Source: Pseudonocardia sp. (GTDB taxonomy: Bacteria; Actinomycetota; Actinomycetes; Mycobacteriales; Pseudonocardiaceae). Taken from it: DNA of 14,066 bases. The notes below the pieces were generated by a model that saw only the letters and a program-made list of their open reading frames with translations, was not told where the DNA came from and made no database searches. Positions 7,116 through 13,873 of the stretch are shown here, piece by piece. Where the stretch lies: contig JASLAP010000012.1 of the NCBI GenBank assembly GCA_030147065.1, positions 1 through 14,066 of the forward strand, given 5' to 3'. Position 1 is the stretch's first letter. Every line of letters starts with the position of its first letter. The position numbers and the translations under genes were made by a program.

Positions 7116-7796
7116 GCCGGCCAGGACCTCCAGCAGCAGCCCGGCCAGCTCGGCCGGCCGGGTGATCATGACGTCGTGCCCGCTGGTGATCCGGCGCACC
7201 GGCAGGTCCCGCTCGGTCGCCCAGCGCTCGAACGGCAGCATCGACGGCGGGTCGCAGACGACCGCGGTGGTCGCGGACCGGCGCCAGGGGCCGGGCAGTC
7301 GTACGGCGTCGGCGAAGGTCGCGTAGGGCTGCGGGGTGAGTCGCTCCTCCAGCAGCGCGACGTCGCCGGGCTCGCGGACCCCGACGAACCTCGGGGACGG
7401 CGGCGGCAGCACGTCGCCGTCGGGGCCGGGGGTGCGGTCGGCCCGCCAGCGCTCGGCGACCGGCGGCGGGGCCAGGTCGAGCATGCTGTCGCCGTCCTCG
7501 CCGAGCCAGCCTTCGACCAGCACGAGGTGCGCGACCGGCCGGCTGCTCGCGGCCACCGCGGCCTGGGCCACCAGCCCGCCGTAGCTGTGCGCGACCACGG
7601 CCGGCGGCTCGGCGACCGCGTCGATGATCGCGCGCAGGTGGTCGACGTGGTCCTGCACCCCGGCCCCGCGACCGTCGACGACCGGCGGCAGGTCCAGCGG
7701 GCGGGGCCGGTGCCCGGCCGCGGCCAGCAGCGGCGCCACCCGGTCCCACGCCCACGCGCCGTGCCACGCCCCGGGTACCAGCAGGATCTCCGTCAT
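7110..7796 (-). CDS. Alpha/beta hydrolase
   Basis: A 228-residue cytosolic serine hydrolase of the alpha/beta-fold type. It opens with the strand and oxyanion loop 'ILLVPGAWHGAWAWDRV' (4-20). The nucleophile elbow is 'HSYGG' (70-74, S71), the probable acid is D182 in 'VVCDPPSM', and the catalytic His is H207 in 'TSGHDVMITRP'. Length and opening resemble the salicylate-esterase/EstC-like group of small esterases. The substrate cannot be read from sequence. The ATG at 7796 was chosen because the fold begins at once; an upstream in-frame extension to 7895 has non-coding character. No clear RBS is seen. It is transcribed alone, ending 3 nt from the convergent PPOX gene. Confidence 0.9.
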   Translation of the reverse strand: MTEILLVPGAWHGAWAWDRVAPLLAAAGHRPRPLDLPPVVDGRGAGVQDHVDHLRAIIDAVAEPPAVVAHSYGGLVAQAAVAASSRPVAHLVLVEGWLGEDGDSMLDLAPPPVAERWRADRTPGPDGDVLPPPSPRFVGVREPGDVALLEERLTPQPYATFADAVRLPGPWRRSATTAVVCDPPSMLPFERWATERDLPVRRITSGHDVMITRPAELAGLLLEVLAGR

Positions 7797-7959
7797 GCCG
7801 GCCACGTTAGCCACGGCGCCACTGTACGACGGCCAGATCGCTTGATCGTATAAAGGTCCTGGTCTTCCGTTCCGGCCACGACGTCCCAGCCGCACGACCT
7901 GGCTGTCGACCGGATCGAGGTGCGGGCCATGGCGTCCTGAGCCCGGGTCGGACGGCCGC
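7797..7959. other. Intergenic region between two minus-strand genes (MFS end / hydrolase start)
   Basis: This 163-bp region lies between the MFS stop and the hydrolase start. It has an AT-rich island at 7836-7856 containing two GATC sites 8 bp apart (7836, 7844). Within it a minus-strand TACGAT (7850-7845) could serve as a -10 for the hydrolase, with GGAACG at 7873-7868 as a weak -35 and a leader of about 42 nt. No terminator-like hairpin with a T-tract follows the MFS gene. Confidence 0.35.
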
Positions 7960-9177
7960 TCAGGCAGGACGCTCGGCGGGCCGGGACCGGCCGCCCCAGG
8001 CGAGCACCGGGGTCATCAGGGCGCCGGTGACCGCGAACAGCGCCCCGAGCACCAGCCAGCCGGGGCCGCTCCAGTCCAGCAGCAGCGTGGTGAGCAGGAC
8101 CGGGCCCACCGCGCGGGCCAGCGGCAGCCCGCTGGCGTACAGGCCCTGCCACTGGCCCGGGCGGTCCGGGTCGGCCAGCGCGAACCCGACGTGCCACGAC
8201 CCCGCCGCGAGCACCACCTCGCCGAGCACCTGCAGGGCCGCGCCCGCGGCCAGGACGGCCAGGGCGACCGCGGCCGAGCCGGTGAGCGCGGCGGAGGCGA
8301 GGACCAGGCAGGACGCCAGCAGGAGCAGCCCGGCGCGGCGCAGGGCGGTCGCCGCGGACGCCGCCCCGGTGACGGTGCGAGCCGCGCGCACCTGCAGGAG
8401 CAGGACGCCCAGGGTGTTCAGCACGAACAGCAGCGCGATCGACCAGCCCGGCGCGGCCGTGCGCTGCGCGATGAACAGCGGCAGCGCGACCGTGAGGGTC
8501 GGCATGTAGAGGTAGAGGACCGCGTTCAGCGCGGCCGCGACGACGTACGGCCGGTCGTGGAGGACGTCCAGCCGCAGCGGACGGGCGGCCGCCGCCGGGC
8601 GTGCGGTCCTCGGCAGCCGCGCCACCAGGGCCGCCGCGACCAGGAACGCCACCGCGTCGAACACGAAGACCGCCGAGTACGCCGCCGCTGTCCCGACGAG
8701 CAGGGCGATCCCGCCCAGCCCGGCGCCGACCCCGAGGCCGGCGTTCGTCGCGACGTGCAGTCGGGCCCGCACCGTCACCCGGTCGTCGGCCGGGACGAGG
8801 CTCGCCACCAGGGCCTGCCGGACGCCGCCCAGCGCGCTCTGCCCGACGGCGTAGAGCGCGATCACCGCGGTGAAGGCGACCGCGCCGCGGGTCGCCGTCG
8901 CCACGGCGGTCAGCAGGGCGGCCGCCACGACCACCGACCAGAGCACCGCGCTGCGCCGCAGCCCGATCCGGTCGGCCAACTGCCCCAGCGGCGTGCTCAG
9001 CAGGAACCCGACGGTCCACGCCACGGTCAGGCACAGTCCCGTCTGCGCCGCCGAGAGGCCCACCACCTGGTTGATGAACAGGGCCGAGGTGACGTGGAAG
9101 CTGCCGTCGCCGAGCGCGTTCGCGGCGTGCGCGGTCATCAGCGTGCGGACGGCGGACCGGACGGATGTAGCTTCCAC
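7960..9177 (-). CDS. MFS transporter (probable efflux pump)
   Basis: A major facilitator superfamily permease of 405 residues with about 12 hydrophobic segments. An opening helix contains 'ALGDGSFHVTSALFINQVVGLS', and the loop 2/3 signature 'GQLADRIGLRR' (about 65-75) is MFS motif A. A hydrophilic central loop, 'ARLPRTARPAAAARPLRLDV', separates the two six-helix halves. Divergence from a MarR regulator across 38 bp suggests proton-driven export of a drug or toxic metabolite; the substrate is not deducible. GTG 9177 is chosen as start because a good promoter (TTGAAG-N17-TAATAT) predicts transcription beginning at about 9178, giving a leaderless mRNA. ATG 9138, 13 codons in, is an alternative but would cut into the N-terminal segment before helix 1. 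In-frame sequence upstream of 9177 lies in the operator and marR. Confidence 0.92.
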   Translation of the reverse strand: MEATSVRSAVRTLMTAHAANALGDGSFHVTSALFINQVVGLSAAQTGLCLTVAWTVGFLLSTPLGQLADRIGLRRSAVLWSVVVAAALLTAVATATRGAVAFTAVIALYAVGQSALGGVRQALVASLVPADDRVTVRARLHVATNAGLGVGAGLGGIALLVGTAAAYSAVFVFDAVAFLVAAALVARLPRTARPAAAARPLRLDVLHDRPYVVAAALNAVLYLYMPTLTVALPLFIAQRTAAPGWSIALLFVLNTLGVLLLQVRAARTVTGAASAATALRRAGLLLLASCLVLASAALTGSAAVALAVLAAGAALQVLGEVVLAAGSWHVGFALADPDRPGQWQGLYASGLPLARAVGPVLLTTLLLDWSGPGWLVLGALFAVTGALMTPVLAWGGRSRPAERPA

Positions 9178-9182
9178 GGAAG
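9171..9182. promoter_or_regulatory. Operator half-array, palindrome 1 (MarR-type)
   Basis: CTTCCACGGAAG is a 12-bp palindrome broken only at its centre pair. It covers the MFS transcription start and GTG codon. Its centre is exactly 20 bp from that of the next palindrome, placing both on the same face of the helix. Confidence 0.65.
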
Positions 9183-9184
9183 CG

Positions 9185-9213
9185 ATATTACTTCCGCGGA
9201 AGGTACCCTTCAA
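9185..9213 (-). promoter_or_regulatory. Promoter of the MFS gene
   Basis: On the minus strand TTGAAG (9213-9208), a 17-bp spacer, and TAATAT (9190-9185) match the sigma-70-type consensus well. Transcription would start around 9178-9177, at the GTG start codon, so the transcript is probably leaderless. The spacer is occupied by the perfect palindrome at 9191-9202, the usual location of a repressor site. Confidence 0.7.
9191..9202. promoter_or_regulatory. Operator half-array, palindrome 2 (MarR-type)
   Basis: CTTCCGCGGAAG is a perfect 12-bp palindrome lying entirely in the MFS promoter spacer. Binding of the MarR dimer here would block RNA polymerase. It also lies just upstream of marR, suggesting autorepression. 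The site assignment is inference from position and symmetry. Confidence 0.7.
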
Positions 9214-9217
9214 GGGT
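9205..9217. repeat. 13-bp palindrome over the marR start codon
   Basis: ACCCTT-C-AAGGGT is a perfect inverted repeat around one base, ending inside the GTG start of marR (9216-9218). It overlaps the -35 of the MFS promoter on the other strand. A TACCCT at 9204-9209 could also be the -10 of a leaderless marR promoter. Its sequence differs from the two CTTCC/GGAAG palindromes. Confidence 0.5.
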
Positions 9218-9722
9218 GACCGAGGACGTGGTGGCGGGCATCGTCGAGCAGTGGACCCGCGAACGGCCCGACCTGGACGCATCCCCGATGCTGGTGATCG
9301 GGCGGCTCATCCGGCTGGCGCACGTGCTCGACGGGCGGCTGCGGCCGCCGTTCGCCGCGGCCGACCTGGCCAACGGTGACTTCGACGTGCTGGCCGCGCT
9401 GCGCCGCACCGGCGCCCCGTTCACCGCCCGGCCGGTCGACCTGAGCCGGTCCCTGCTGGTCACCACGGGCGCGATCACCAAGCGGCTGGACCGGCTGGAG
9501 GCCCAGGGCTACGTCGAGCGGGAGAGCGCCGACGGCGACGGCCGCGGCAAGCTGGTCCGGCTCACCCCGGCCGGGAAGGAGACCGCCGACCACCTGATGG
9601 CGGTGCACCTGGCCAACCAGGACCGCCTGCTCGCCGGCCTCACCGGCCCGGAGCGCGACCGGCTGGCGACGCTGCTGGGCCGGCTGGCCGGGACCCTCGA
9701 GCGTGACGACGAGCCGCTCTGA
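9216..9722 (+). CDS. MarR-family transcriptional regulator
   Basis: A 168-residue dimeric winged-helix repressor, typical MarR length plus a short N-terminal extension. The alpha-1/dimer region starts at about 24 ('SPMLVIGRLIRLAHVLDGRL'). The wHTH covers about 68-125: 'PVDLSRSLLVTTGAITKRLDRLEAQGYVERES' is the HTH with recognition helix, and 'DGRGKLVRLTPAGKE' is the wing. The C-terminal dimer helix follows. GTG start at 9216; GGAAGG (9198-9203) is a possible but distant RBS, and a leaderless transcript is the alternative. It is divergent from the MFS exporter and most likely represses both genes through the intergenic palindromes, being released by a ligand that the pump exports. The ligand is unknown. 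Confidence 0.93.
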   Translation: MTEDVVAGIVEQWTRERPDLDASPMLVIGRLIRLAHVLDGRLRPPFAAADLANGDFDVLAALRRTGAPFTARPVDLSRSLLVTTGAITKRLDRLEAQGYVERESADGDGRGKLVRLTPAGKETADHLMAVHLANQDRLLAGLTGPERDRLATLLGRLAGTLERDDEPL

Positions 9723-9723
9723 C

Positions 9724-9755
9724 GGCGCGGACCGCGGCTACCGGGGCGCGGACCG
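9724..9755. repeat. 11-bp direct repeat at convergent marR/aldolase ends
   Basis: GGCGCGGACCG occurs at 9724-9734 and 9745-9755, flanking the TAG stop of the aldolase (9740-9738). It may be chance in GC-rich sequence. No terminator is seen in the 15-bp gap. Confidence 0.45.
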
Positions 9756-10520
9756 GGAGCCCGTGCCCCCCGACAGCGCCGCGGCCGTCGCCGACGCCGC
9801 ACCGATCAGGTGGCTGACGTCCGACCCCACGGCGAGCAGCCCGAAGCCCTGCTCCCGGCGCACCGCGGCGGAGTCGACCGTGCCCACGAAGATCCCGACC
9901 GGCACCGACGCCTCCGCGCACACGCTGCGGACCTCGCCGATGGCGCCGGCGACGGCCGGGTCGTCGAGCCGGCCGAGCGCGCCGAGGCTCCCGGACAGGT
10001 CGTACGGGCCGACGAACACGGCGTCGACCCCGGGGACCGCGGCGATCTCCGCGATCTGCTCCACGGCCAGCCGGTGCTCGGCCTGCACCACCACGCAGAC
10101 CTCGTCGTTGGCCCGGGCGAGGTAGTCGGCGAACGTCCTGCCGTACCCGTGCGCCCGGCCGATCCCCACGCTGCGGGACCCGGCCGGCGGGTACCGGGCC
10201 GCGGCGACCGCGCGCCGGGCGTCCGCGGCCGAGTTGACCTGCGGAACGATCACGCCGGTGCAGCCGGTGTCCAGCGCGGCCGCGATCCGCGGCGGCGCGT
10301 TCTCGGCCACCCGGACCAGCGTCGCGCACCGGTCCCCGACCACCTGGACCGCGGTCTGCACGTCCCGGACGGTCAGCGCGCCGTGCTCGGCGTCGACGAA
10401 CAGCCAGTCGAAGCCGCAGCCGGCCAGGCCGTCGGCCACCACCGGCTCGGCGACCGTCAGCAGCGTGCCCACCAGTGGCTCCCCGGCCAGCAGCCGGCGG
10501 CGGAACGTCTCGGTGTCCAC
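9738..10520 (-). CDS. HpcH/HpaI-family aldolase
   Basis: A 260-residue class II (metal-dependent) pyruvate aldolase-fold enzyme, cytosolic. It matches HpaI (4-hydroxy-2-oxo-heptane-1,7-dioate aldolase) in length and in the active-site string: 'FVDAEHG' (general-base H46), R70 in 'LVRVAEN', metal ligands E148 in 'QAEHR' and D174 in 'GPYDLSGS'. Such enzymes cleave 4-hydroxy-2-oxoacids to pyruvate (or a 2-oxoacid) plus an aldehyde. The real substrate varies among paralogues, and no aromatic catabolism genes are nearby, so a specific hpaI name is not justified. The GTG start at 10520 has GGAGG (10529-10525) at 4-nt spacing. The long in-frame extension to 10706 looks non-coding. It is monocistronic and divergent from glgX. 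Confidence 0.93.
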   Translation of the reverse strand: MDTETFRRRLLAGEPLVGTLLTVAEPVVADGLAGCGFDWLFVDAEHGALTVRDVQTAVQVVGDRCATLVRVAENAPPRIAAALDTGCTGVIVPQVNSAADARRAVAAARYPPAGSRSVGIGRAHGYGRTFADYLARANDEVCVVVQAEHRLAVEQIAEIAAVPGVDAVFVGPYDLSGSLGALGRLDDPAVAGAIGEVRSVCAEASVPVGIFVGTVDSAAVRREQGFGLLAVGSDVSHLIGAASATAAALSGGTGSRSAPR

Positions 10521-10730
10521 GCGTCCTCCCCGCCATCGGTGCCCGGCGGCCATGATCGACCGCCGCCGGTGCGCCGTCCAGCCTGTCGGCGCCGTCACCT
10601 CGGGCCCGCGGGTGCCGGGCGCCGGATCGGGGTAACCGCGTAGACCCGGCGGGCGCTCCGCCGTCGCCGGGCTCGGCCCCCAGCGCGCGTCCGTCCGGCC
10701 GACCACCCCCCGCTACACCAGGAGAAGAAC
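10521..10730. promoter_or_regulatory. Divergent intergenic region, aldolase / glgX
   Basis: This 210-bp region must carry promoters for both genes, but no strong consensus is visible. The RBS of the aldolase (GGAGG, minus strand, 10529-10525) and of glgX (GGAG at 10721-10724) are at its ends. Two 8-bp palindromes, CGGCGCCG (10587-10594) and CCCGCGGG (10605-10612), are present but could be chance at this GC content. Confidence 0.4.
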
Positions 10731-12836
10731 GTGCACATCTGGCCCGGTTCGCCCTACCCCCTGGGGTCGTCGTTCGACGGGGGCGGGACCAACTTCGCGA
10801 TCTTCTCCGAGGTCGCCGACCGGATCGAGCTGTGCCTGTTCGACGACGACGGCACCGAGACCCGCCACCTGCTCCCCGAGCGCAACGGCCTGGTCTGGCA
10901 CGGCTACATCCCGCGGATCTGGCCCGGCCAGCGCTACGGCTACCGGGTGCACGGCCCGCACGACCCGGCCGCCGGACTGCGCTGCAACCCGGCCAAGCTG
11001 CTGCTCGACCCGTACGCGAAGGCCGTCGACGGGCGGATCGACTGGAACGAGTCGCTGTTCGCCTACCGGTTCGGCGACCCCGACTCGCGCAACGACGACG
11101 ACTCCGCACCGCACATGATGAAGTCGGTCGTCATCAACCCCTTCTTCGACTGGGCGGACGACCGCCCGCTGCGCATCCCGTACAACGAGACCGTCATCTA
11201 CGAGGCCCACGTCAAGGGCATGACGATGGCGCACCCGGACGTCCCGGAGGACGTGCGCGGCAGCTACGCCGGCCTCGCCCACCCGGCGATGATCAAGCAC
11301 TTCCGGCAGCTCGGGGTGACCGCGGTCGAGCTGATGCCGGTGCACCAGTTCGTGCACGACTCCACCCTGGAGGAGAAGGGGCTGTCGAACTACTGGGGCT
11401 ACAACACCATCGGCTTCTTCGCCCCGCACAACGACTACGCCAGCTTCGGCACCCGCGGCGAGCAGGTCTACGAGTTCAAGACCATGGTCAGCGCGCTGCA
11501 CAAGGCCGGCATCGAGGTGATCCTCGACGTCGTCTACAACCACACCGCCGAGGGCAACCACATGGGCCCGACGCTGTCCTTCCGCGGGGTCGACAACCAG
11601 GCCTACTACCGGCTGGTCGACGGCGACCCCAAGCACTACTACGACACCACCGGCACCGGCAACAGCCTCAACGTCCGCCACCACGAGTCGCTGCGGCTGA
11701 TCATGGACTCGCTGCGCTACTGGGTCACCGAGATGCACGTCGACGGGTTCCGGTTCGACCTGGCCTCGTCGCTGGCCCGGGACTTCCACGAGGTGAACCG
11801 GCTGTCGGCGTTCTTCGACCTGGTCAACCAGGACCCGATCGTCAGCCAGGTCAAGCTGATCGCCGAGCCCTGGGACGTCGGCGAGGGCGGCTACCAGGTT
11901 GGCGGGTTCCCCCCGTTGTGGACCGAGTGGAACGGCAAGTACCGCGACACGGTGCGCGACTTTTGGCGCGGGGAACCGGCCAGCCTCGCCGAGTTCGCCG
12001 CCCGGTTCACCGGCTCGTCGGACCTCTACGAGGCCGACAACCGCCGGCCGATCGCCTCGATCAACTTCGTGACCGCGCACGACGGGTTCACCCTCGAGGA
12101 CCTGGTCTCCTACAACGAGAAGCACAACGAGGCCAACGGCGAGGACAGCCGGGACGGGGAGAGCCACAACCGGTCCTGGAACCACGGCGCCGAGGGCCCC
12201 ACCGACGACGGCGAGATCTTCACCCTGCGGGAGCGGCAGAAGCGCAACATCCTGACCACCCTGCTGCTCAGCCAGGGCGTGCCGATGATCTCCCACGGCG
12301 ACGAGCTGGGCCGCACCCAGCGCGGCAACAACAACGTCTACTGCCAGGACAACGAGCTGAGCTGGATCGACTGGAAGGCCGCCCGGGACCAGGAGGTGCT
12401 CACCGAGTTCACCGCCCGGCTGGCGAGGCTGCGCACCGAGCACCCGATCTTCCGGCGGCAGCGGTTCTTCCAGGGCCGCCCGCTGCGCGGCACCGGCGTG
12501 GACGACATCGCCTGGCTGCGCCCCGACGGCCAGCACATGAGCGACGAGGACTGGCGCGGGCACACCCCCAGCGTGATGATCTACCTCAACGGCGAGGGCA
12601 TCCCGGACCGCGACGACCTCGGCGAGCAGGTCGTGGACCGGTCGTTCCTGCTGCTCATCAACCCCCACCACGAGCAGCACGCGTTCACCGTCCCGGACCG
12701 CAACTACGGCCGGACCTGGGAGACGGTGGTGGACACCGCCGACCCGCTGCTGGCCGACACCCGCAACCGGCGACCGGCCCCCGACAGCTCCGTCGAGGTG
12801 CCGCCGCGGTCGATGCAGGTGCTGATGGCCACCTGA
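10731..12836 (+). CDS. glgX: Glycogen debranching enzyme GlgX (isoamylase-type, GH13)
   Basis: A 701-residue enzyme hydrolysing alpha-1,6 branch linkages of (limit-dextrin) glycogen, cytosolic. An N-terminal CBM48/isoamylase-N beta domain (about 1-110) opens with 'GSSFDGGGTNFAIFSE'. The GH13 barrel spans about 150-570 with conserved regions 'DVVYNHTAEG' (266-275), 'VDGFRFDLAS' (nucleophile D343), 'LIAEPWD' (acid/base E379) and 'VTAHDGFTL' (transition-state D451). A C-terminal beta domain (about 635-701) completes it. Length is normal and all catalytic residues are present. The GTG start at 10731 has GGAGAAG 3 nt upstream. In many actinomycetes glgX lies beside treY/treZ trehalose genes. Here neither is in the window. 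Confidence 0.97.
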   Translation: MHIWPGSPYPLGSSFDGGGTNFAIFSEVADRIELCLFDDDGTETRHLLPERNGLVWHGYIPRIWPGQRYGYRVHGPHDPAAGLRCNPAKLLLDPYAKAVDGRIDWNESLFAYRFGDPDSRNDDDSAPHMMKSVVINPFFDWADDRPLRIPYNETVIYEAHVKGMTMAHPDVPEDVRGSYAGLAHPAMIKHFRQLGVTAVELMPVHQFVHDSTLEEKGLSNYWGYNTIGFFAPHNDYASFGTRGEQVYEFKTMVSALHKAGIEVILDVVYNHTAEGNHMGPTLSFRGVDNQAYYRLVDGDPKHYYDTTGTGNSLNVRHHESLRLIMDSLRYWVTEMHVDGFRFDLASSLARDFHEVNRLSAFFDLVNQDPIVSQVKLIAEPWDVGEGGYQVGGFPPLWTEWNGKYRDTVRDFWRGEPASLAEFAARFTGSSDLYEADNRRPIASINFVTAHDGFTLEDLVSYNEKHNEANGEDSRDGESHNRSWNHGAEGPTDDGEIFTLRERQKRNILTTLLLSQGVPMISHGDELGRTQRGNNNVYCQDNELSWIDWKAARDQEVLTEFTARLARLRTEHPIFRRQRFFQGRPLRGTGVDDIAWLRPDGQHMSDEDWRGHTPSVMIYLNGEGIPDRDDLGEQVVDRSFLLLINPHHEQHAFTVPDRNYGRTWETVVDTADPLLADTRNRRPAPDSSVEVPPRSMQVLMAT

Positions 12837-12865
12837 GCCGGACCCATCGATGAGTTCCCGGGCCC

Positions 12866-12889
12866 TCGGTGGTCCGATCAGACCACCGA
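12866..12889. terminator. Stem-loop between glgX and the DHFR-like gene
   Basis: A perfect 9-bp stem, TCGGTGGTC (12866-12874) and GACCACCGA (12881-12889), with a 6-nt loop CGATCA. It lies 30 nt after the glgX stop and 5 nt before the next gene's AGGAGG. No T-tract follows. It could be an inefficient terminator or attenuator, mRNA processing site, or an operator for the downstream gene. Confidence 0.45.
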
Positions 12890-12904
12890 CCTCCAGGAGG
12901 ACCC

Positions 12905-13432
12905 ATGGCCAGGCTGCTGTACTCGGCGACCGCGTCGCTCGACGGCTTCATCGCCGGCGCGGGGGGTGACATGTCCTGGCTGGCCGAACACCTCGGCGGG
13001 GAGAACCCGACGGCCGACCGCCTCCTCGGCGACGTCGGCGCGATCCTGGCCGGCAACCGCACCTTCGGCGGCGACGACCCGAACCGCGGCACCGACTCGG
13101 AGGGTGCGTTCGGCGGTCGGTACCACGGTCCGGTCGTCGTGCTGACCCACCGCCCCCCGGCCGAGCCGCCCGCCGGGGTGGTGTTCGTCGACGACCTCCA
13201 CCGCGCGGTCGCGCAGGCGAAGGAGGCGGCCGGCGACAGGTACGTGAACGTCCTGGGTGCCGACGTGGCGGCGCAGTGCGTCCGGGCCGGGCTGCTCGAC
13301 GAGGTGCTGATGTTCTTCGCCCCGGTGCTGCTCGGCGACGGCGTGCGGATCTTCGACCACCCGGGCGGCACGAACGTGCGCCTGCGGCCGATCCCCGGCG
13401 AGACGGCGCACTGGTACAGCGTCGTCTACTGA
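12905..13432 (+). CDS. Dihydrofolate reductase / RibD C-terminal-domain family protein
   Basis: A 175-residue cytosolic reductase-fold protein. It begins 'MARLLYSATASLDGFIAGAGGDMSWL', the typical opening of the RibD-C/DHFR-like family. It continues with a probable NADPH-contacting region 'GAILAGNRTFGG' and with 'NVLGADVAAQCVRAGLLDEV...PVLLGDGVRIF' (about 115-155), the nucleotide-binding and C-terminal motif of this family. Members are short NADPH-dependent reductases of mostly unknown substrate. It is not a true FolA: it lacks the folA-type WxLPxD region and resembles the yyaP/yrdB-like 'DHFR family' group. The ATG at 12905 is chosen because AGGAGG (12895-12900) precedes it by 4 nt. It follows glgX by 68 nt and could be co-transcribed or separate, depending on the stem-loop between them. 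Confidence 0.92.
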   Translation: MARLLYSATASLDGFIAGAGGDMSWLAEHLGGENPTADRLLGDVGAILAGNRTFGGDDPNRGTDSEGAFGGRYHGPVVVLTHRPPAEPPAGVVFVDDLHRAVAQAKEAAGDRYVNVLGADVAAQCVRAGLLDEVLMFFAPVLLGDGVRIFDHPGGTNVRLRPIPGETAHWYSVVY

Positions 13433-13490
13433 GTGGTCTACTGAGCTGTCGTCTACTGAGCTGTCGTCCACCGAGGTGTCGCCCGCCGAG
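13419..13490 (+). repeat. Degenerate 15-bp tandem repeat across the DHFR-like stop codon
   Basis: Units: 13419-13433 (GCGTCGTCTACTGAG, containing the last codons and stop), 13434-13445 (12-bp deleted copy), 13446-13460 (CTGTCGTCTACTGAG), 13461-13475 (CTGTCGTCCACCGAG) and 13476-13490 (GTGTCGCCCGCCGAG). The copies drift progressively in TCTACTGAG to CCCGCCGAG. The first three carry a TACTGA, i.e. repeat the gene's own 'Tyr-stop'. Confidence 0.85.
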
Positions 13491-13873
13491 CCGCAGCGCC
13501 GCCCAGGGGGCCTCGGCGCGCTCCACCTCGCCGCGTGGAGTGACGCGGCCGACGGGATCCGCGGTTTACCGATCACACAATTGGGCATGGCTTGGCCTGG
13601 GTGTTCCGGAATTCGGATGGATCTGTGCGATGCGTCGCTGTCCGGGCGCCCCACTATGTCCCGCAGCGGGATTCCCGTACCGTTGGTCGAAGCTGATCGG
13701 ACACCGAGAGCAGTCCGCTGACCTCGCACAACGCGACCACGGACCTGCTGATCCTCTGTTCGATCGGAGGGCGCGGTCCGGCCCCGGCACATCCGCGGGC
13801 CACTGCGCACCGCACCGGCTGCCCGGCATTTCGCCGCAGCTCGAGTACCTCACACGTGAAAGGGCGATGCTTG
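13491..13873. other. Non-coding region upstream of the collagen-like gene
   Basis: About 380 bp with lower GC than the rest and no open frame of coding character on either strand; the open frames that exist have mixed third positions and no family resemblance. Visible elements: a GTTT (13564-13567), 15-nt spacer, GGGCAT (13583-13588) pair close to the actinobacterial SigB/SigF promoter consensus on the plus strand, and a near-palindrome TCCGGAATTCGGA (13605-13617). It may be a long 5' leader or regulatory region for the collagen-like gene. No tRNA or known riboswitch was recognised. Confidence 0.5.
13564..13588 (+). promoter_or_regulatory. Candidate SigB/SigF-type promoter
   Basis: GTTT-N15-GGGCAT resembles the stress/sporulation sigma consensus GTTT-N14-16-GGGTAT, with one mismatch in the -10. 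It is about 285 bp upstream of the collagen-like start, so the link to that gene is tentative. One such match in several hundred bases can occur by chance. Confidence 0.3.

Noticed and set aside
7854..7940. Short plus-strand open stretch ending '...DRIEVRAMAS' before a TGA
   Set aside because: No usable start codon near its beginning and no recognisable family. It could be a remnant of a lost gene, but the evidence is too thin to list.
10713..12680. 655-codon minus-strand open frame antisense to glgX
   Set aside because: Val/Asp/Gly-rich shadow. GlgX on the plus strand has all catalytic motifs and normal length.
13476..13721. 81-codon plus-strand open frame after the DHFR-like gene
   Set aside because: It starts inside the tandem repeat, has no RBS, mixed third-position usage and no family resemblance.
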